A DNA stretch of 32,201 nucleotides from assembly GCA_031556065.1 (NCBI GenBank), contig JAVBTR010000090.1:1-32201 (forward strand). Reading direction: 5' to 3'. Position numbers and translations under genes: made by a program. The notes beneath the pieces are model-generated. The model was not told the DNA's origin. It made no database searches and saw only the letters and a program-made list of their open reading frames with translations. Shown piece after piece: positions 22,397 to 30,361 of this stretch. How positions within the stretch are numbered: the stretch's first letter is position 1; each line of letters opens with the position of its first letter. Source of the DNA: JAVBTR01 sp031556065 (GTDB lineage Bacteria > Bacillota > Clostridia > Christensenellales > Aristaeellaceae).

Positions 22397-22876
22397 TTAT
22401 CCGTAGGTTTTGGTAAGCGTGAAGTAGTATCCCCATAGGTAGTAGGTTACCACCACTTGCCGCACGGTGTGGGCGTCTTTATTGGCAAGGACAGTGGCGG
22501 AAATCTGCCCGGTGCTTCTTTGGAGCACAGTGATCACATCGGGGGTAAGGGTTTGCAGTACATCTCCCTGGACGGGCACGATCTGCACCTCTACCATTTC
22601 TGCGGGAATGAAAGCATTGTTGGTGAGCTTTACAGCATAGGTATTGAATACATATTGATCGATTTCGCCTAAGGGCGTGGCATCGAAAACCGTACCGATT
22701 GCGGTACCGTTGGCGATGCCATTTTTGTATTCATTGAAATGATCTTCATACTGGCTGGCAGGATAGCTGGTCATGGAAATGGAATCGATGGAAATATTGG
22801 TATTCAAAAAAAGATAGACACCACTACCGATCAGGGCCAGGAGAACGATCACCAGGATCCACGCAACATACTTCAT
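22397..22876 (-). CDS. Small membrane-anchored protein of the motor operon
   Basis: A 159-residue protein I do not recognise. It has one N-terminal membrane helix (WILVIVLLALIGSGVYLFL, residues 6–24) and an extracytoplasmic, probably beta-rich domain (IDSISMTSYPASQYEDHF; MVEVQIVPVQGDVLQTL; VRQVVVTYYLWGYYF). There is no cysteine lipobox and no catalytic motif. It is the last gene of the three-gene operon with the MotA- and MotB-like genes, 15 bases after the latter, so it is probably a partner of that complex. Its length and position do not correspond to ZorC, ZorD or ZorE of Zorya. Confidence 0.7.
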   Translation of the reverse strand: MKYVAWILVIVLLALIGSGVYLFLNTNISIDSISMTSYPASQYEDHFNEYKNGIANGTAIGTVFDATPLGEIDQYVFNTYAVKLTNNAFIPAEMVEVQIVPVQGDVLQTLTPDVITVLQRSTGQISATVLANKDAHTVRQVVVTYYLWGYYFTLTKTYG

Positions 22877-22891
22877 ACAAAAACGCCTCTC

Positions 22892-23863
22892 TTACTGGGA
22901 TAGGATGCGGTTCATTTCTTCGATCATTTCGGCATCCTTTAAGCTAAATTTGAACTCCACCCGGCGGGACTGCTCCATATTTACAGAGCCATCCACATTG
23001 TAAACCGGGGAAGAATAGCTGCGGCCTGTGGAGGTAAGGATGCCCTGAAGGGTTTCCCGCTGCTGGGAGGTAAGCCCTGGCATGCCAAGGCAATATGTGA
23101 CCACCGCCAGAGCGCGTTTCTGACTTAATTCCAGGTTCATTAAGAAGGTGCCGTTGGTATCCGTGTGGCCTTCAATAATGATGGCCCCCAGGTAATCGCT
23201 GTATTCAGGACGCAAAAGAACCGACAGGTAAACCGGGATAAAGGTGTCTAAGAGCGCTTTGCCAGAATCTTTGATCTTGGCGTCGCCACTATCGAAAAAC
23301 ACGGTGCTTTCCACCTGAATATTACCTGTAGCCGAGTCTACCTTGGCTTTGATGCTGGAATCCGACAAGGTAGCGCTTAAATCCTGAATGATGCGGGTTC
23401 GTACACCCAAAAGGGTATCCAGTTTGCTTTGTTGGCTGTCCAGTGCTTCTTTCTGTGTGGAAACCAGGGTGGCGGCGTCGTCCAGCTGGATTTGCTGCTG
23501 GGATAAAAGAATCTGGGCAGCTGCTAGGGTGGTTTCTTGCTCGGAGAGCTTTGCCTGGCTTTCTTCCAGTTGCCGCTGGCTATCGACCAGGGTGATCTGG
23601 GCGCTGCGCAGCTCCGCTTCGCGCTCTTCCAGGGTTTTTTGCTGGGATACCAATTGGGTTTCCTGGGCGGTCAGGGTGGTTTGCTGTTGGGCCAGCTCGG
23701 AGGTTTTCGTTTCCAGCATCAAAAAATACTGGTAGAGGCTGTAGCATAGGATCAGAACGAAAACCAACAGCATGGCGGCCATCATATCGGAATAGGATAT
23801 CCAGCTGGAACCGCCGTCCATACGGCCTGGGCGCCGGGAATGTCTGCGGGATAGGTTGGCCAT
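22892..23863 (-). CDS. MotB/ZorB-like protein with OmpA-like domain and leucine-heptad stalk
   Basis: A 323-residue bitopic membrane protein. The N-terminus is short and basic, then one helix (residues 27–50, AAMLLVFVLILCYSLYQYF) preceded by SWISYSDMM, where Asp26 matches the ion-carrying aspartate of MotB/ZorB stator units. Residues 57–148 form a striking coiled coil: leucine at 57, 64, 71, 78, 85, 92, 99, 106, 113, 120, 127, 141 and 148, with Val134 the only exception. After it comes an OmpA-like peptidoglycan-binding domain, with VFFDSGDAKIKDSGKALLD and IIEGHTDTNGTFLMNLELSQ followed by KRALAVV, and QSRRVEFKF near the end. Normal MotB/ZorB proteins have only a short plug here. The gene begins 3 bases after the MotA-like stop with a GAGGAGG site. 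I infer a motor stator that anchors to the wall at a distance. Confidence 0.88.
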   Translation of the reverse strand: MANLSRRHSRRPGRMDGGSSWISYSDMMAAMLLVFVLILCYSLYQYFLMLETKTSELAQQQTTLTAQETQLVSQQKTLEEREAELRSAQITLVDSQRQLEESQAKLSEQETTLAAAQILLSQQQIQLDDAATLVSTQKEALDSQQSKLDTLLGVRTRIIQDLSATLSDSSIKAKVDSATGNIQVESTVFFDSGDAKIKDSGKALLDTFIPVYLSVLLRPEYSDYLGAIIIEGHTDTNGTFLMNLELSQKRALAVVTYCLGMPGLTSQQRETLQGILTSTGRSYSSPVYNVDGSVNMEQSRRVEFKFSLKDAEMIEEMNRILSQ

Positions 23864-23866
23864 CTG

Positions 23867-25396
23867 TTACGCCTCCTCCGCCGCGGCAAGGGTTTTCTGA
23901 ATATCCGCCATGGTTTTTTGCAGCTGGGAGTAGGCTTCCATTTGGCCTTTTTCCGAAGATGAGGCAGCAGCCAGCTTGTCCGCCTTGTCGGAAAGAACCC
24001 GGAGCATATCGTGGGTGTTTTCTTCGAACATGCCAATGGCCCGGGAAAGTCCTTCGGTGACGTTTTCAACGAAGGAAGAATAGCTTTGGGAGAGGAGGGT
24101 AGAGGAATCCTTGAAAGCGCTGGTAGCTACGCCGATTTCGTTTGCACTGGATTGCCCCTGAACCTTGATGCCATTGAGGATTTCGTCGCTGAAGGTGGTG
24201 TATTCCCTTAGGCCCTTTTCCAGCTTTGCCTGGGAATCGTTCAAGGTTTGGACACAGCGGGTCTGCTGCTCCTGAGCCTGATGCATTTTAGAAATAAGCT
24301 CGGAGGTTTTTTCCTTAAATGCCTTGTCCTCTTCTCCGGCTTGATTCAAAGCTTGGATGTAGGTTTCGAACCGGGCGAGAATTTCGTTGGAAGACATATG
24401 CAGGGTCTGCATATCTGTTACCAGGCTGCCTGCTGCAGAAAGGGAAGCCTGGAGGGTTTCGTTGGATAGAATGGTGTTTTGGTTTACTTCTGTCATGGTT
24501 TTGCCAAGAGCCAAAAACTGGCCGGAAAGGGATTCGTTCATTTTAACGATAAAATGGGTGGCGATGCGGCCAATGCCATCCACCTGTTCCCTGGTAGCGG
24601 CGGCAATAAAACGGTCCATGGATTGGGTAACAGGCACCATGGAGCGGGAGATGGCTGTTTCGATGCTGCCAGCCACCTTTGTTGACATATCTTCGGATAC
24701 GTTGTGCAGTAAGACGTTGCGGTCCTGGTTCTGGCAAATTAGCTGCACAGAATCGTCAGGGGCCCGGCATAAGGCCAGCTGACAAAAGGCATCGGAAAAC
24801 CCGTCGATGGCTTTAAAGGCGCGGCCCACTACGATGCGGTAAATAACGTTAAAAGCAAGGGAACAGGTAATACCCGCCACGGAAGTGGCGAAAGCATAAC
24901 TCATGCCGTCCAGCAAGGTGGGGATAGCGGCGATCAGCTTTTCCGCGTTGGTAAAATCCACCCCGGCTAAGCCGTTCATCAGCCCGATAAATGTGCCCAA
25001 GATACCAAGGGACGTTAAAAGGCTGGGTACCAGCTCTGCGAAGGAACCGTTCCCCGGTGTATGCACAACCGTATCGTCGTTAATGTAATCATCAATGTTT
25101 AAGGACAGGCCACGATAGGTAAGCTGATCCGCGTTAAATAGGAACCGCTGCCAGCTGCCCTGCAGGGCGCGGCCTAAAAACCGGGGCTCCTTCCAGGCGG
25201 GGGTTTCACTGCCGGCATGCTTTTCCAAGCGGCGGACGCCGCGCTTAAGAGCCGAGCCGGTGCGGATGACCGGGGCAACGCATTTCATGAAACCAACAAT
25301 GGTAATCAGGGCAATCGCCACATAGACAAGGGAATCCACCAATGAGGGAAGCTTAGCCAGAATGCTATTTAAAATCTCCAAAGATTTCACCACCAA
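23867..25396 (-). CDS. MotA/TolQ/ExbB-type (ZorA-like) proton channel with long cytoplasmic tail
   Basis: A 509-residue membrane protein. Helices are at about 17–38 (SLVDSLVYVAIALITIVGFM), 120–145 and 160–190. PSLLTSLGILGTFIGLMNGL is the signature channel helix of the MotA/ExbB/ZorA superfamily, and SYAFATSVAGITCSLAFNVI the next one. The remaining 310 residues are cytoplasmic and predicted long helices, with many S/T/Q positions (SEDMSTKVAGSIETAIS, later KMHQAQEQQTRCVQTLNDSQ), like the tail of ZorA, which transmits rotation. With the MotB-like partner it should form a 5:2 rotary stator driven by an ion gradient. The start is uncertain: TTG at 25396 or GTG at 25393 or 25390, after GGAAG. No flagellar genes are present. 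Confidence 0.88.
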   Translation of the reverse strand: MVVKSLEILNSILAKLPSLVDSLVYVAIALITIVGFMKCVAPVIRTGSALKRGVRRLEKHAGSETPAWKEPRFLGRALQGSWQRFLFNADQLTYRGLSLNIDDYINDDTVVHTPGNGSFAELVPSLLTSLGILGTFIGLMNGLAGVDFTNAEKLIAAIPTLLDGMSYAFATSVAGITCSLAFNVIYRIVVGRAFKAIDGFSDAFCQLALCRAPDDSVQLICQNQDRNVLLHNVSEDMSTKVAGSIETAISRSMVPVTQSMDRFIAAATREQVDGIGRIATHFIVKMNESLSGQFLALGKTMTEVNQNTILSNETLQASLSAAGSLVTDMQTLHMSSNEILARFETYIQALNQAGEEDKAFKEKTSELISKMHQAQEQQTRCVQTLNDSQAKLEKGLREYTTFSDEILNGIKVQGQSSANEIGVATSAFKDSSTLLSQSYSSFVENVTEGLSRAIGMFEENTHDMLRVLSDKADKLAAASSSEKGQMEAYSQLQKTMADIQKTLAAAEEA

Positions 25397-25414
25397 TTTA
25401 AATTGCTTCCATAT

Positions 25415-25443
25415 ATCATACCTTATTTTGGCTGGATTGTAAA
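25415..25443 (-). promoter_or_regulatory. Promoter of the motor operon
   Basis: On the minus strand: TTTACA (25443–25438), 17-base spacer, TATGAT (25420–25415). It lies 19 bases before the first possible start codon of the MotA-like gene. Confidence 0.7.
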
Positions 25444-25550
25444 TCGTTCATCAAGTCATGTATTCAACGTGCCTTAGGGGGATTTTCCTGCCAAATGCCC
25501 AAAAAAATATGTTTTTTATGTGTTTTCTGTGATATTTTACCTTTGTTGGC

Positions 25551-25579
25551 TTGATTAAAAAACAACAATCCGCTATAAT
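25551..25579 (+). promoter_or_regulatory. Promoter of the MarR-family gene
   Basis: TTGATT (25551–25556), 17-base spacer, perfect TATAAT (25574–25579). It is 39 bases before the start at 25618. It is divergent from the motor operon promoter, with about 107 bases between the two -35 boxes; that space shows no clear MarR palindrome to me. Confidence 0.75.
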
Positions 25580-25617
25580 TTATCATAATATAAACCCAAT
25601 TTGATGGAGGGTTGCAT

Positions 25618-26085
25618 ATGCCGCAACGGTCTGTAAGCGATAGCATCGCAGCAAGGGACACGACATACGAATTGGCGAAGAACCTATTCAACGTAATGCC
25701 GGTGTTACGTAAAAGGATTGTGTACAGCGAAACTACGCAAGAGAAGACAAATTTGCCTTTAAGCCATACCCAGGTGCTGTCGGCGCTGTTTAATAATGGT
25801 ATTATGTCCATGAGCGATATTTCCCAACAGCTTGATATTGCCAAGCCAAACATTACCCCCATTATCGACAGAATGGAAGTCCAAGGGCTGGTGAAACGCT
25901 GCCGCAATGAGGCGGATCGGCGTATGTGTATGGTAGAAATGACCGCGCGAGGCGAAGAATGCTATACGTCTATTCGCCATTCCATTGTGGAAGGTGTGGC
26001 CAAGTGGTCCACCAAGTTTACAAAGAACCAGATTCGGGAATTGAATAGCAGCCTTGAAACCATTATGCGCTTGGTCAAAGATTAA
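25618..26085 (+). CDS. MarR-family transcriptional regulator
   Basis: A 155-residue winged-helix regulator. The start is the ATG at 25618, seven bases after a GGAGG; an upstream TTG has only one base of spacing. Motifs are LPLSHTQVLSALFNNGIMSM (helix 2), DISQQLDIAKPNITPIIDRM (recognition helix) and VKRCRNEADRRMCMVEMT (the wing, with the D-x-R-x pattern of MarR proteins). It likely binds DNA as a dimer and releases it upon ligand binding or oxidation. Its position, divergent from the motor operon, makes that operon a candidate target, but the next genes downstream could be targets too. A terminator-like hairpin follows. Confidence 0.9.
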   Translation: MPQRSVSDSIAARDTTYELAKNLFNVMPVLRKRIVYSETTQEKTNLPLSHTQVLSALFNNGIMSMSDISQQLDIAKPNITPIIDRMEVQGLVKRCRNEADRRMCMVEMTARGEECYTSIRHSIVEGVAKWSTKFTKNQIRELNSSLETIMRLVKD

Positions 26086-26100
26086 TGGCCATGCGAGTGT

Positions 26101-26135
26101 AAAACGTGTCGTTGGATAAAACTGCACGTTTTTTT
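26101..26135 (+). terminator. Terminator after the MarR-family gene
   Basis: AAAACGTG (26101–26108) pairs with CACGTTTT (26125–26132), with a large loop of 16 bases and a T7 run overlapping the right arm. Because of the loop size it is moderate evidence. Confidence 0.6.
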
Positions 26136-26159
26136 CATACTAATTCATAGGTGATTAGT

Positions 26160-26768
26160 ATGTTGTTTGGGTTACTATTTTTACTTTTTTTTATTGCTGT
26201 CACGCCGGTGTGCCTTCGGGTGGACGGGGCGGTGAAAGATGGGTTTACGGGGGCCATAACCTTCAGTGTCTGGGGGATTGGAAAAACCATACAGATCGGC
26301 TCTGCCACGGATGAACGGGGCAGGGTGGTTTTTCAATACTATTTATCTGGCAGCCCCAAACGCCATAACCGGGAAGCGGGGGATGCGCTGATTGGCGCAA
26401 TGGGGTGGATTCAAGTTTATATGAAAGGAAACTTAGTAAGGCGGCTGGCTCAAAAAACCATTCATGTGCTAAAAATTCGCGGGGTACTGCGGATAAGCCT
26501 TCAGGATGCGGGCAAGACGGCGTTGATTAGCGTGGCGGCCCAGGAGTTGGTGAAGGAGCTAAGCCGGTATTTGAAAAGGCGGGGCATTGACCATACTATT
26601 CGGGCTTGGCCGGATTTTACGTTTAAAGGCAGTGCTATCCAAGGCAGCGGTATATTGTTTGTGCGCTTGGGGAACCTATTTTTGCTGGGCGCGATGATGG
26701 CGATATTGGTCCGTCGCGCGAAAAAAGCAAAGGAGGCAGCGCAATGGAACACCCAATTGGAAACATGA
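26160..26768 (+). CDS. DUF2953-type membrane protein, partner of YtfJ
   Basis: A 202-residue protein with an N-terminal membrane helix (LFGLLFLLFFIAVTPVCLRV, residues 2–21) and a weakly hydrophobic segment near the C-terminus (LGNLFLLGAMMAILV). The start is the ATG at 26160, five bases after AGGTGA; a GTG at 26151 lies inside that site. The N-terminal LLFLLFF, then strand-rich GFTGAITFSVWGIGK, resembles DUF2953 proteins, and the gene overlaps ytfJ by 25 bases, the same order as ytfI–ytfJ in Bacillus subtilis. Function is unknown; in Bacillus the pair belongs to spore development. Assignment rests mostly on context. Confidence 0.72.
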   Translation: MLFGLLFLLFFIAVTPVCLRVDGAVKDGFTGAITFSVWGIGKTIQIGSATDERGRVVFQYYLSGSPKRHNREAGDALIGAMGWIQVYMKGNLVRRLAQKTIHVLKIRGVLRISLQDAGKTALISVAAQELVKELSRYLKRRGIDHTIRAWPDFTFKGSAIQGSGILFVRLGNLFLLGAMMAILVRRAKKAKEAAQWNTQLET

Positions 26769-27178
26769 TGAAAACCACCATGGAAAATATTAAGGACATG
26801 GTGGATGTGAACACGGTTATCGGCGAACCCATCGTTTGTGCCAACGATTCAACGATCATCCCCGTATCCCGGGTATCCTTCGGGTTTGTAGCCGGGGGCG
26901 GAGAGTATTCCGGCAGCGATAAAAGCCGCAGCAAAACCATGCCCATGGAGGATCCCCTTCCTTTTGCAGGGGGCTCTGGCGCCGGGGTATCGGTGCAGCC
27001 AGTGGGTTTTTTGGTGGTAGGGAAGGACAGCGTGAAGATGCTCCCCGCCCAAACCTTTACTGTAGCTGACCGGATGGTGGAGCTTTTACCCCAGGTAATG
27101 GAGGATGTAAAGGGGCTTTTCGGGGACAAGGAAGAGGGGAAGGCCACCAAACTGGAAAGGGGCGAAACCCTCCAGTGA
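26744..27178 (+). CDS. ytfJ: Sporulation protein YtfJ / GerW family
   Basis: A 144-residue soluble protein of the spore protein YtfJ (GerW) family. Landmarks are MKTTMENIKDMVDVNTVIGE, ANDSTIIPVSRVSFGFVAGG, then GGSGAGVSVQPVGFLVV. GerW in Bacillus is required for proper germination. The gene has an AAGGAGG site and overlaps both neighbours (25 bases with the DUF2953 gene, 4 with the carboxypeptidase gene), so the three are translationally coupled. Its presence indicates that the organism is, or descends from, a spore former. Confidence 0.93.
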   Translation: MEHPIGNMMKTTMENIKDMVDVNTVIGEPIVCANDSTIIPVSRVSFGFVAGGGEYSGSDKSRSKTMPMEDPLPFAGGSGAGVSVQPVGFLVVGKDSVKMLPAQTFTVADRMVELLPQVMEDVKGLFGDKEEGKATKLERGETLQ

Positions 27179-28299
27179 AAAGGCTTATTGCATGCCTGCT
27201 ATTGCTGATGATGCCGCTTTGTGCTTTTGGTGAGGAAGAAACGGAAGAAGTCTTCGCCTCCTCGGCCAAGGCGGCCGTTTTAATCGAGAGCCAGTCCGGG
27301 CGGATTCTATACGAAAACAATGCCTATCAGCCTTTGCCCATGGCTTCTACCACCAAGGTAATGACCGCCCTTCTGGCCCTGGAATACGGAAAGTTGAATG
27401 AAACCGTTACGGCTGGGAAAAACGCCTTTGGGGTGCCAGGCACCAGTATCTATTTATCTTTAGGTGAGCAAATGACGCTGCGGAACATGCTCTATGGCCT
27501 GATGCTGGCCAGCGGCAACGACGCGGCGGTGGCCATTGCGGAGCATATTGGCGGCACGGTGGATGGCTTTTGCCAGATGATGACCCAAAGGGCCAAAGAA
27601 CTGGGCTGCAAAGATACGTTGTTTAAAACCCCTCATGGCTTGCCCAATAACGAACACCATACCACAGCCTACGATTTGGCACTGATTGCCAGGGAGGCCA
27701 TGACGCACCCGCTATTTAGGGAAATTGTCTCCACCACCAAGGCCAATATTCCTTGGGAGGGTCGGACCTATGACAGGGTGCTTAACAACAAAAACCGGCT
27801 GTTGACGGATTATGAAGGGGCAACCGGCATTAAAACAGGTTACACCAAGGCCGCCGGCCGCTGTCTTGTTTTTTCTGCGCAGCGGGAGGGCATGGAAGTC
27901 ATTGGTGTGGTGCTTAACTGCGGGGATTGGTTTAATGAAGCTGAACGGATCATGGACAGCGGATTTGAAAACTATCACTATGTATCCTTTATGGAAAAGG
28001 AAAAGCTGATTCAAACCATTCCTGTTATAAACGGGGAAAAGGAGCAGCTTGAGGCCATTTTAGGAAAAGACTTGGGCGGGGTATTTGAAAAAACACAAAC
28101 ACCTACACTACAGGTGGAGCTGCTGGAAGATATTACAGGCGGAGTGGAACAGGGCCAGCAGCTGGGAGTAGCCCGGCTTTATGAAAACGAAATTTTGATT
28201 GACGAGGCGCCCATCATCGCCAAGGAGACAGTGAAGGAACGTACGTTTCGCCGAAACATCGAAAGAACCCTCAAAAAGTGGTTATCTGATCAATGGTAA
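27175..28299 (+). CDS. dacF: D-alanyl-D-alanine carboxypeptidase (DacF/PBP5-like)
   Basis: A 374-residue secreted serine peptidase (S11 family) that trims pentapeptide side chains of peptidoglycan. The signal peptide is MKRLIACLLLLMMPLCAFG. The active-site motifs are present: S58-T-T-K61 (in PLPMASTTKVMTAL), S113-G-N115 (in LASGNDAA), and K220-T-G222 (in GIKTGYTKAAG). The C-terminal third has the PBP5-associated beta domain and an amphipathic tail (RTFRRNIERTLKKWL) typical of membrane-associated members. The start is GTG, overlapping the YtfJ stop (GTGA). Coupling to sporulation genes points to the DacF role in spore cortex or to maintenance of the wall; which one is uncertain. Confidence 0.92.
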   Translation: MKRLIACLLLLMMPLCAFGEEETEEVFASSAKAAVLIESQSGRILYENNAYQPLPMASTTKVMTALLALEYGKLNETVTAGKNAFGVPGTSIYLSLGEQMTLRNMLYGLMLASGNDAAVAIAEHIGGTVDGFCQMMTQRAKELGCKDTLFKTPHGLPNNEHHTTAYDLALIAREAMTHPLFREIVSTTKANIPWEGRTYDRVLNNKNRLLTDYEGATGIKTGYTKAAGRCLVFSAQREGMEVIGVVLNCGDWFNEAERIMDSGFENYHYVSFMEKEKLIQTIPVINGEKEQLEAILGKDLGGVFEKTQTPTLQVELLEDITGGVEQGQQLGVARLYENEILIDEAPIIAKETVKERTFRRNIERTLKKWLSDQW

Positions 28300-28426
28300 T
28301 ACCATTGCCCATGTATTGGCAGGCTTGTATTTTGCTTTATTTTTTGGTATGCTGATCTGGATGTGGCGGCGGCTGTTTAGAACCTACGGTTAGCCCCGCA
28401 TACACTGCATGTTTGGGTGAAATTAA

Positions 28427-28981
28427 GTGTTCCATATTAAACCGATGAAAAGCGGCATGGAAAGGCTGTATAACCAGATCGACAACCGTTATCTGGTGGG
28501 GGAAATGGTATCCTTGAAGGTAGGGCACACAGGCTTTAAATTAAGCTACCATGCCATGCAAAAAGCCCAGTGGCTCACCCCCCCTGTGGATGACCGCTTT
28601 ACCCCGGAGGAACTGATCCAAAGCCGAGATACGGTATGTTATTTTGCCTTGCAGGATGAACAGGTGGCCGGGCAGCTTGTGCTGTTTGAAAACTGGAACC
28701 ATCTTTGCATGGTGCAAAACATTGGGGTAGATGCCCGTTTTCGCCGCCAGGGCATCGGCAAAGCATTGATCGATACGGCTTGCGATTGGGCAAAGCTTCA
28801 TGGTCAAAAGGGCCTAATGGCCCAGACCCAGGACAGCAACCCCATTGCCTGCCAATTTCTAGAATCGGTAGGGTTCACATTGGGCGGGGTGGACCAGTTG
28901 CTGTATACGGCTATGCCGGAGCAGCAAAATCGGCCCCAGACGCTGAAGGATTCAGCCCTGTTTTTCTACAAGCTGTTTTAG
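28427..28981 (+). CDS. GNAT-family N-acetyltransferase
   Basis: A 184-residue acetyl-CoA-dependent acetyltransferase. Motif A is VQNIGVDARFRRQGIGKALI, with the pyrophosphate-binding R-R-x-G-I-G-K; motif B region reads NPIACQFLESVGFTLGG. The N-terminal half (residues 1–65) is less conserved, with an arrangement (LYNQIDNRYLVGEMV) close to the streptothricin acetyltransferase group, but I would not claim that specificity. The GTG at 28427 has GGGTGA six bases upstream; an ATG at 28445 would be an alternative. It is followed 11 bases later by the pseudouridine synthase. Confidence 0.85.
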   Translation: MFHIKPMKSGMERLYNQIDNRYLVGEMVSLKVGHTGFKLSYHAMQKAQWLTPPVDDRFTPEELIQSRDTVCYFALQDEQVAGQLVLFENWNHLCMVQNIGVDARFRRQGIGKALIDTACDWAKLHGQKGLMAQTQDSNPIACQFLESVGFTLGGVDQLLYTAMPEQQNRPQTLKDSALFFYKLF

Positions 28982-28992
28982 GAGAGGAATAA

Positions 28993-29709
28993 ATGCGTTT
29001 ACAAAAGTATTTGGCCGAATGTGGCGTGGCTTCCAGGCGGAATGCCGAGAAAATGATCGCGGATGGGAAAGTGGCCGTTAATGGCAAGATCATTACGGAA
29101 ATGGGCGTCCAGGTGGAACCGGGGGATGAGGTACTGGTGAACGGCATAAGGGTAGAGCAAGAAAGTGAAAAGCACTATCTTATGTACCATAAGCCCATGG
29201 GTGAAGTAACCACTGCTACCGACCCGGAAGGCCGCCCTACGGTCATGGATAAGTTCAAAGATTACCCTGTAAGGCTGTACCCCGTAGGCCGCCTGGATTT
29301 CGACAGCGAAGGCCTGTTACTGTTGACTAACGACGGGGAACTGACGCAGAACCTTCTTCACCCCAGCCGGGAAGTGGATAAGGTGTATTTGGCCAAAGTG
29401 TCCAATAAATTATCGTTGGAATCGGTGCGCAAGCTTCGGGCCGGGGTCATGGTGGGTGACCATATGACTTCCCCCGCAAAAGTACGCATTATAAGGGAAG
29501 AAGCCTTTGCTACCGTGGTGCTGGTATCTATCCATGAAGGGCGCAACCGCCAGGTGAGGCAAATGTTCCAGGCTGTAGGCCACCAGGTGGTACTATTGCG
29601 CCGGGTGCAGTTCGGGCCATTGCAGCTGGGGGATTTGCAGCGTGGCCAGTGGCGGCGGCTTACAAATGAAGAAATAGCCAAGCTGAAGAGTCTGAAAGAT
29701 GAGATTTGA
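28993..29709 (+). CDS. rluB: 16S/23S rRNA pseudouridine synthase (RsuA/RluB family)
   Basis: A 238-residue enzyme that converts a specific uridine in ribosomal RNA to pseudouridine. The S4 RNA-binding domain comes first (MRLQKYLAECGVASRRNAEK); then the catalytic domain with GRLDFDSEGLLLLTNDGEL, which holds the active-site aspartate, LYPVGRLDF being the family start. IHEGRNRQVRQMFQAVGHQV is the typical C-terminal motif. RluB (23S) and RsuA (16S) are hard to tell apart by reading; Clostridia usually have an RluB-type one at this kind of locus. The ATG has a TTAGGAGAGG site. The gene overlaps the next by 11 bases. Confidence 0.93.
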   Translation: MRLQKYLAECGVASRRNAEKMIADGKVAVNGKIITEMGVQVEPGDEVLVNGIRVEQESEKHYLMYHKPMGEVTTATDPEGRPTVMDKFKDYPVRLYPVGRLDFDSEGLLLLTNDGELTQNLLHPSREVDKVYLAKVSNKLSLESVRKLRAGVMVGDHMTSPAKVRIIREEAFATVVLVSIHEGRNRQVRQMFQAVGHQVVLLRRVQFGPLQLGDLQRGQWRRLTNEEIAKLKSLKDEI

Positions 29710-30265
29710 GTTGAGAAGCGCCCGGTATTTAGCTCAGGATACCTTGTGCAGGGTGATCGGGCCTGGAGATACAGTGATTGATGCCACCATGGGCAATGGC
29801 CACGATACCTTGTTCTTGGCGCAGCTGGTAGGGGAGGGCGGCCATGTTCACGCCTTTGATGTACAAAAAAGCGCTGTGGACAGCACCTGTCATAGGTTAA
29901 ATGAAGCGGGTGTGGAAAAGTGTTGCAGCCTCTATTGCGCTGGCCATGAAACCATGGGAGAGATAGTGAAAGGACCTGTGAAGGCTGTGGTGTTTAACCT
30001 GGGGTGGCTTCCCGGTGGGGATAAAACCATTACCACCCGTTTGAGTACCACCTTGCAGGCGGTAGAAGCCGGGCTTGAACTGCTGTGCAAGCAAGGGGTA
30101 ATGACCATTTGTATCTATCCTGGTCATGAAGAAGGGGACAGGGAGCGGGACGCGCTGCTTAAGCTTGTTTCGGAATTGAGGCCTCAAAAATATAACGTCT
30201 TGCATCAGCGATTTTTGAACGCGGGCCTTGGTGCGCCGGAATGTGTGGTTATACAGAAACAATGA
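29699..30265 (+). CDS. ytqB: YtqB-type SAM-dependent methyltransferase
   Basis: A 188-residue class I methyltransferase. The SAM-binding motif is DTVIDATMGNGHDTLFLAQL, followed by VHAFDVQKSAV (acidic residue that binds the ribose). VVFNLGWLPGGDKTITT is the highly specific block of the YtqB/rRNA-methylase family, and TICIYPGHEEGDRE follows. YtqB members have been linked to tRNA methylation (mnm5 modification of the wobble base), by family knowledge. It starts inside the pseudouridine synthase gene, so the two RNA modification enzymes are coupled. A strong terminator follows. Confidence 0.9.
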   Translation: MRFELRSARYLAQDTLCRVIGPGDTVIDATMGNGHDTLFLAQLVGEGGHVHAFDVQKSAVDSTCHRLNEAGVEKCCSLYCAGHETMGEIVKGPVKAVVFNLGWLPGGDKTITTRLSTTLQAVEAGLELLCKQGVMTICIYPGHEEGDRERDALLKLVSELRPQKYNVLHQRFLNAGLGAPECVVIQKQ

Positions 30266-30297
30266 GTTTGGATTTGCGTCCAAACTTTTTTATTTTG
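30265..30297 (+). terminator. Terminator after the ytqB-like gene
   Basis: AGTTTGGA (30265–30272), loop TTTGCG, TCCAAACT (30279–30286), then TTTTTATTTTG. Classic shape. Confidence 0.88.
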
Positions 30298-30335
30298 TAT
30301 CCATGAGATTTGCTATGGCTAAAACGTTTTGTAAG

Positions 30336-30349
30336 TGAATGATCATTCA
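30336..30349. promoter_or_regulatory. Palindrome upstream of sigma factor gene
   Basis: TGAATGATCATTCA, a perfect 14-base palindrome, 12 bases before the sigma factor ATG and right before its GGGAGGG site. Shape and sequence recall TetR-family operators. No clear -10/-35 pair is seen around it. Confidence 0.5.
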
Positions 30350-30361
30350 AATGAGGGAGGG

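Noticed and set aside
22397..25396. A full Zorya defence system
   Set aside because: Only the ZorA- and ZorB-like genes are present; no ZorC, ZorD or ZorE homologue lies on either side within the window.
28304..28393. A short frame with a membrane-like segment (LAGLYFALFFGMLIWMW) between dacF and the GNAT gene
   Set aside because: It lacks a convincing start codon and ribosome binding site; the frame simply runs in from the dacF gene. A homologue search could revive it.
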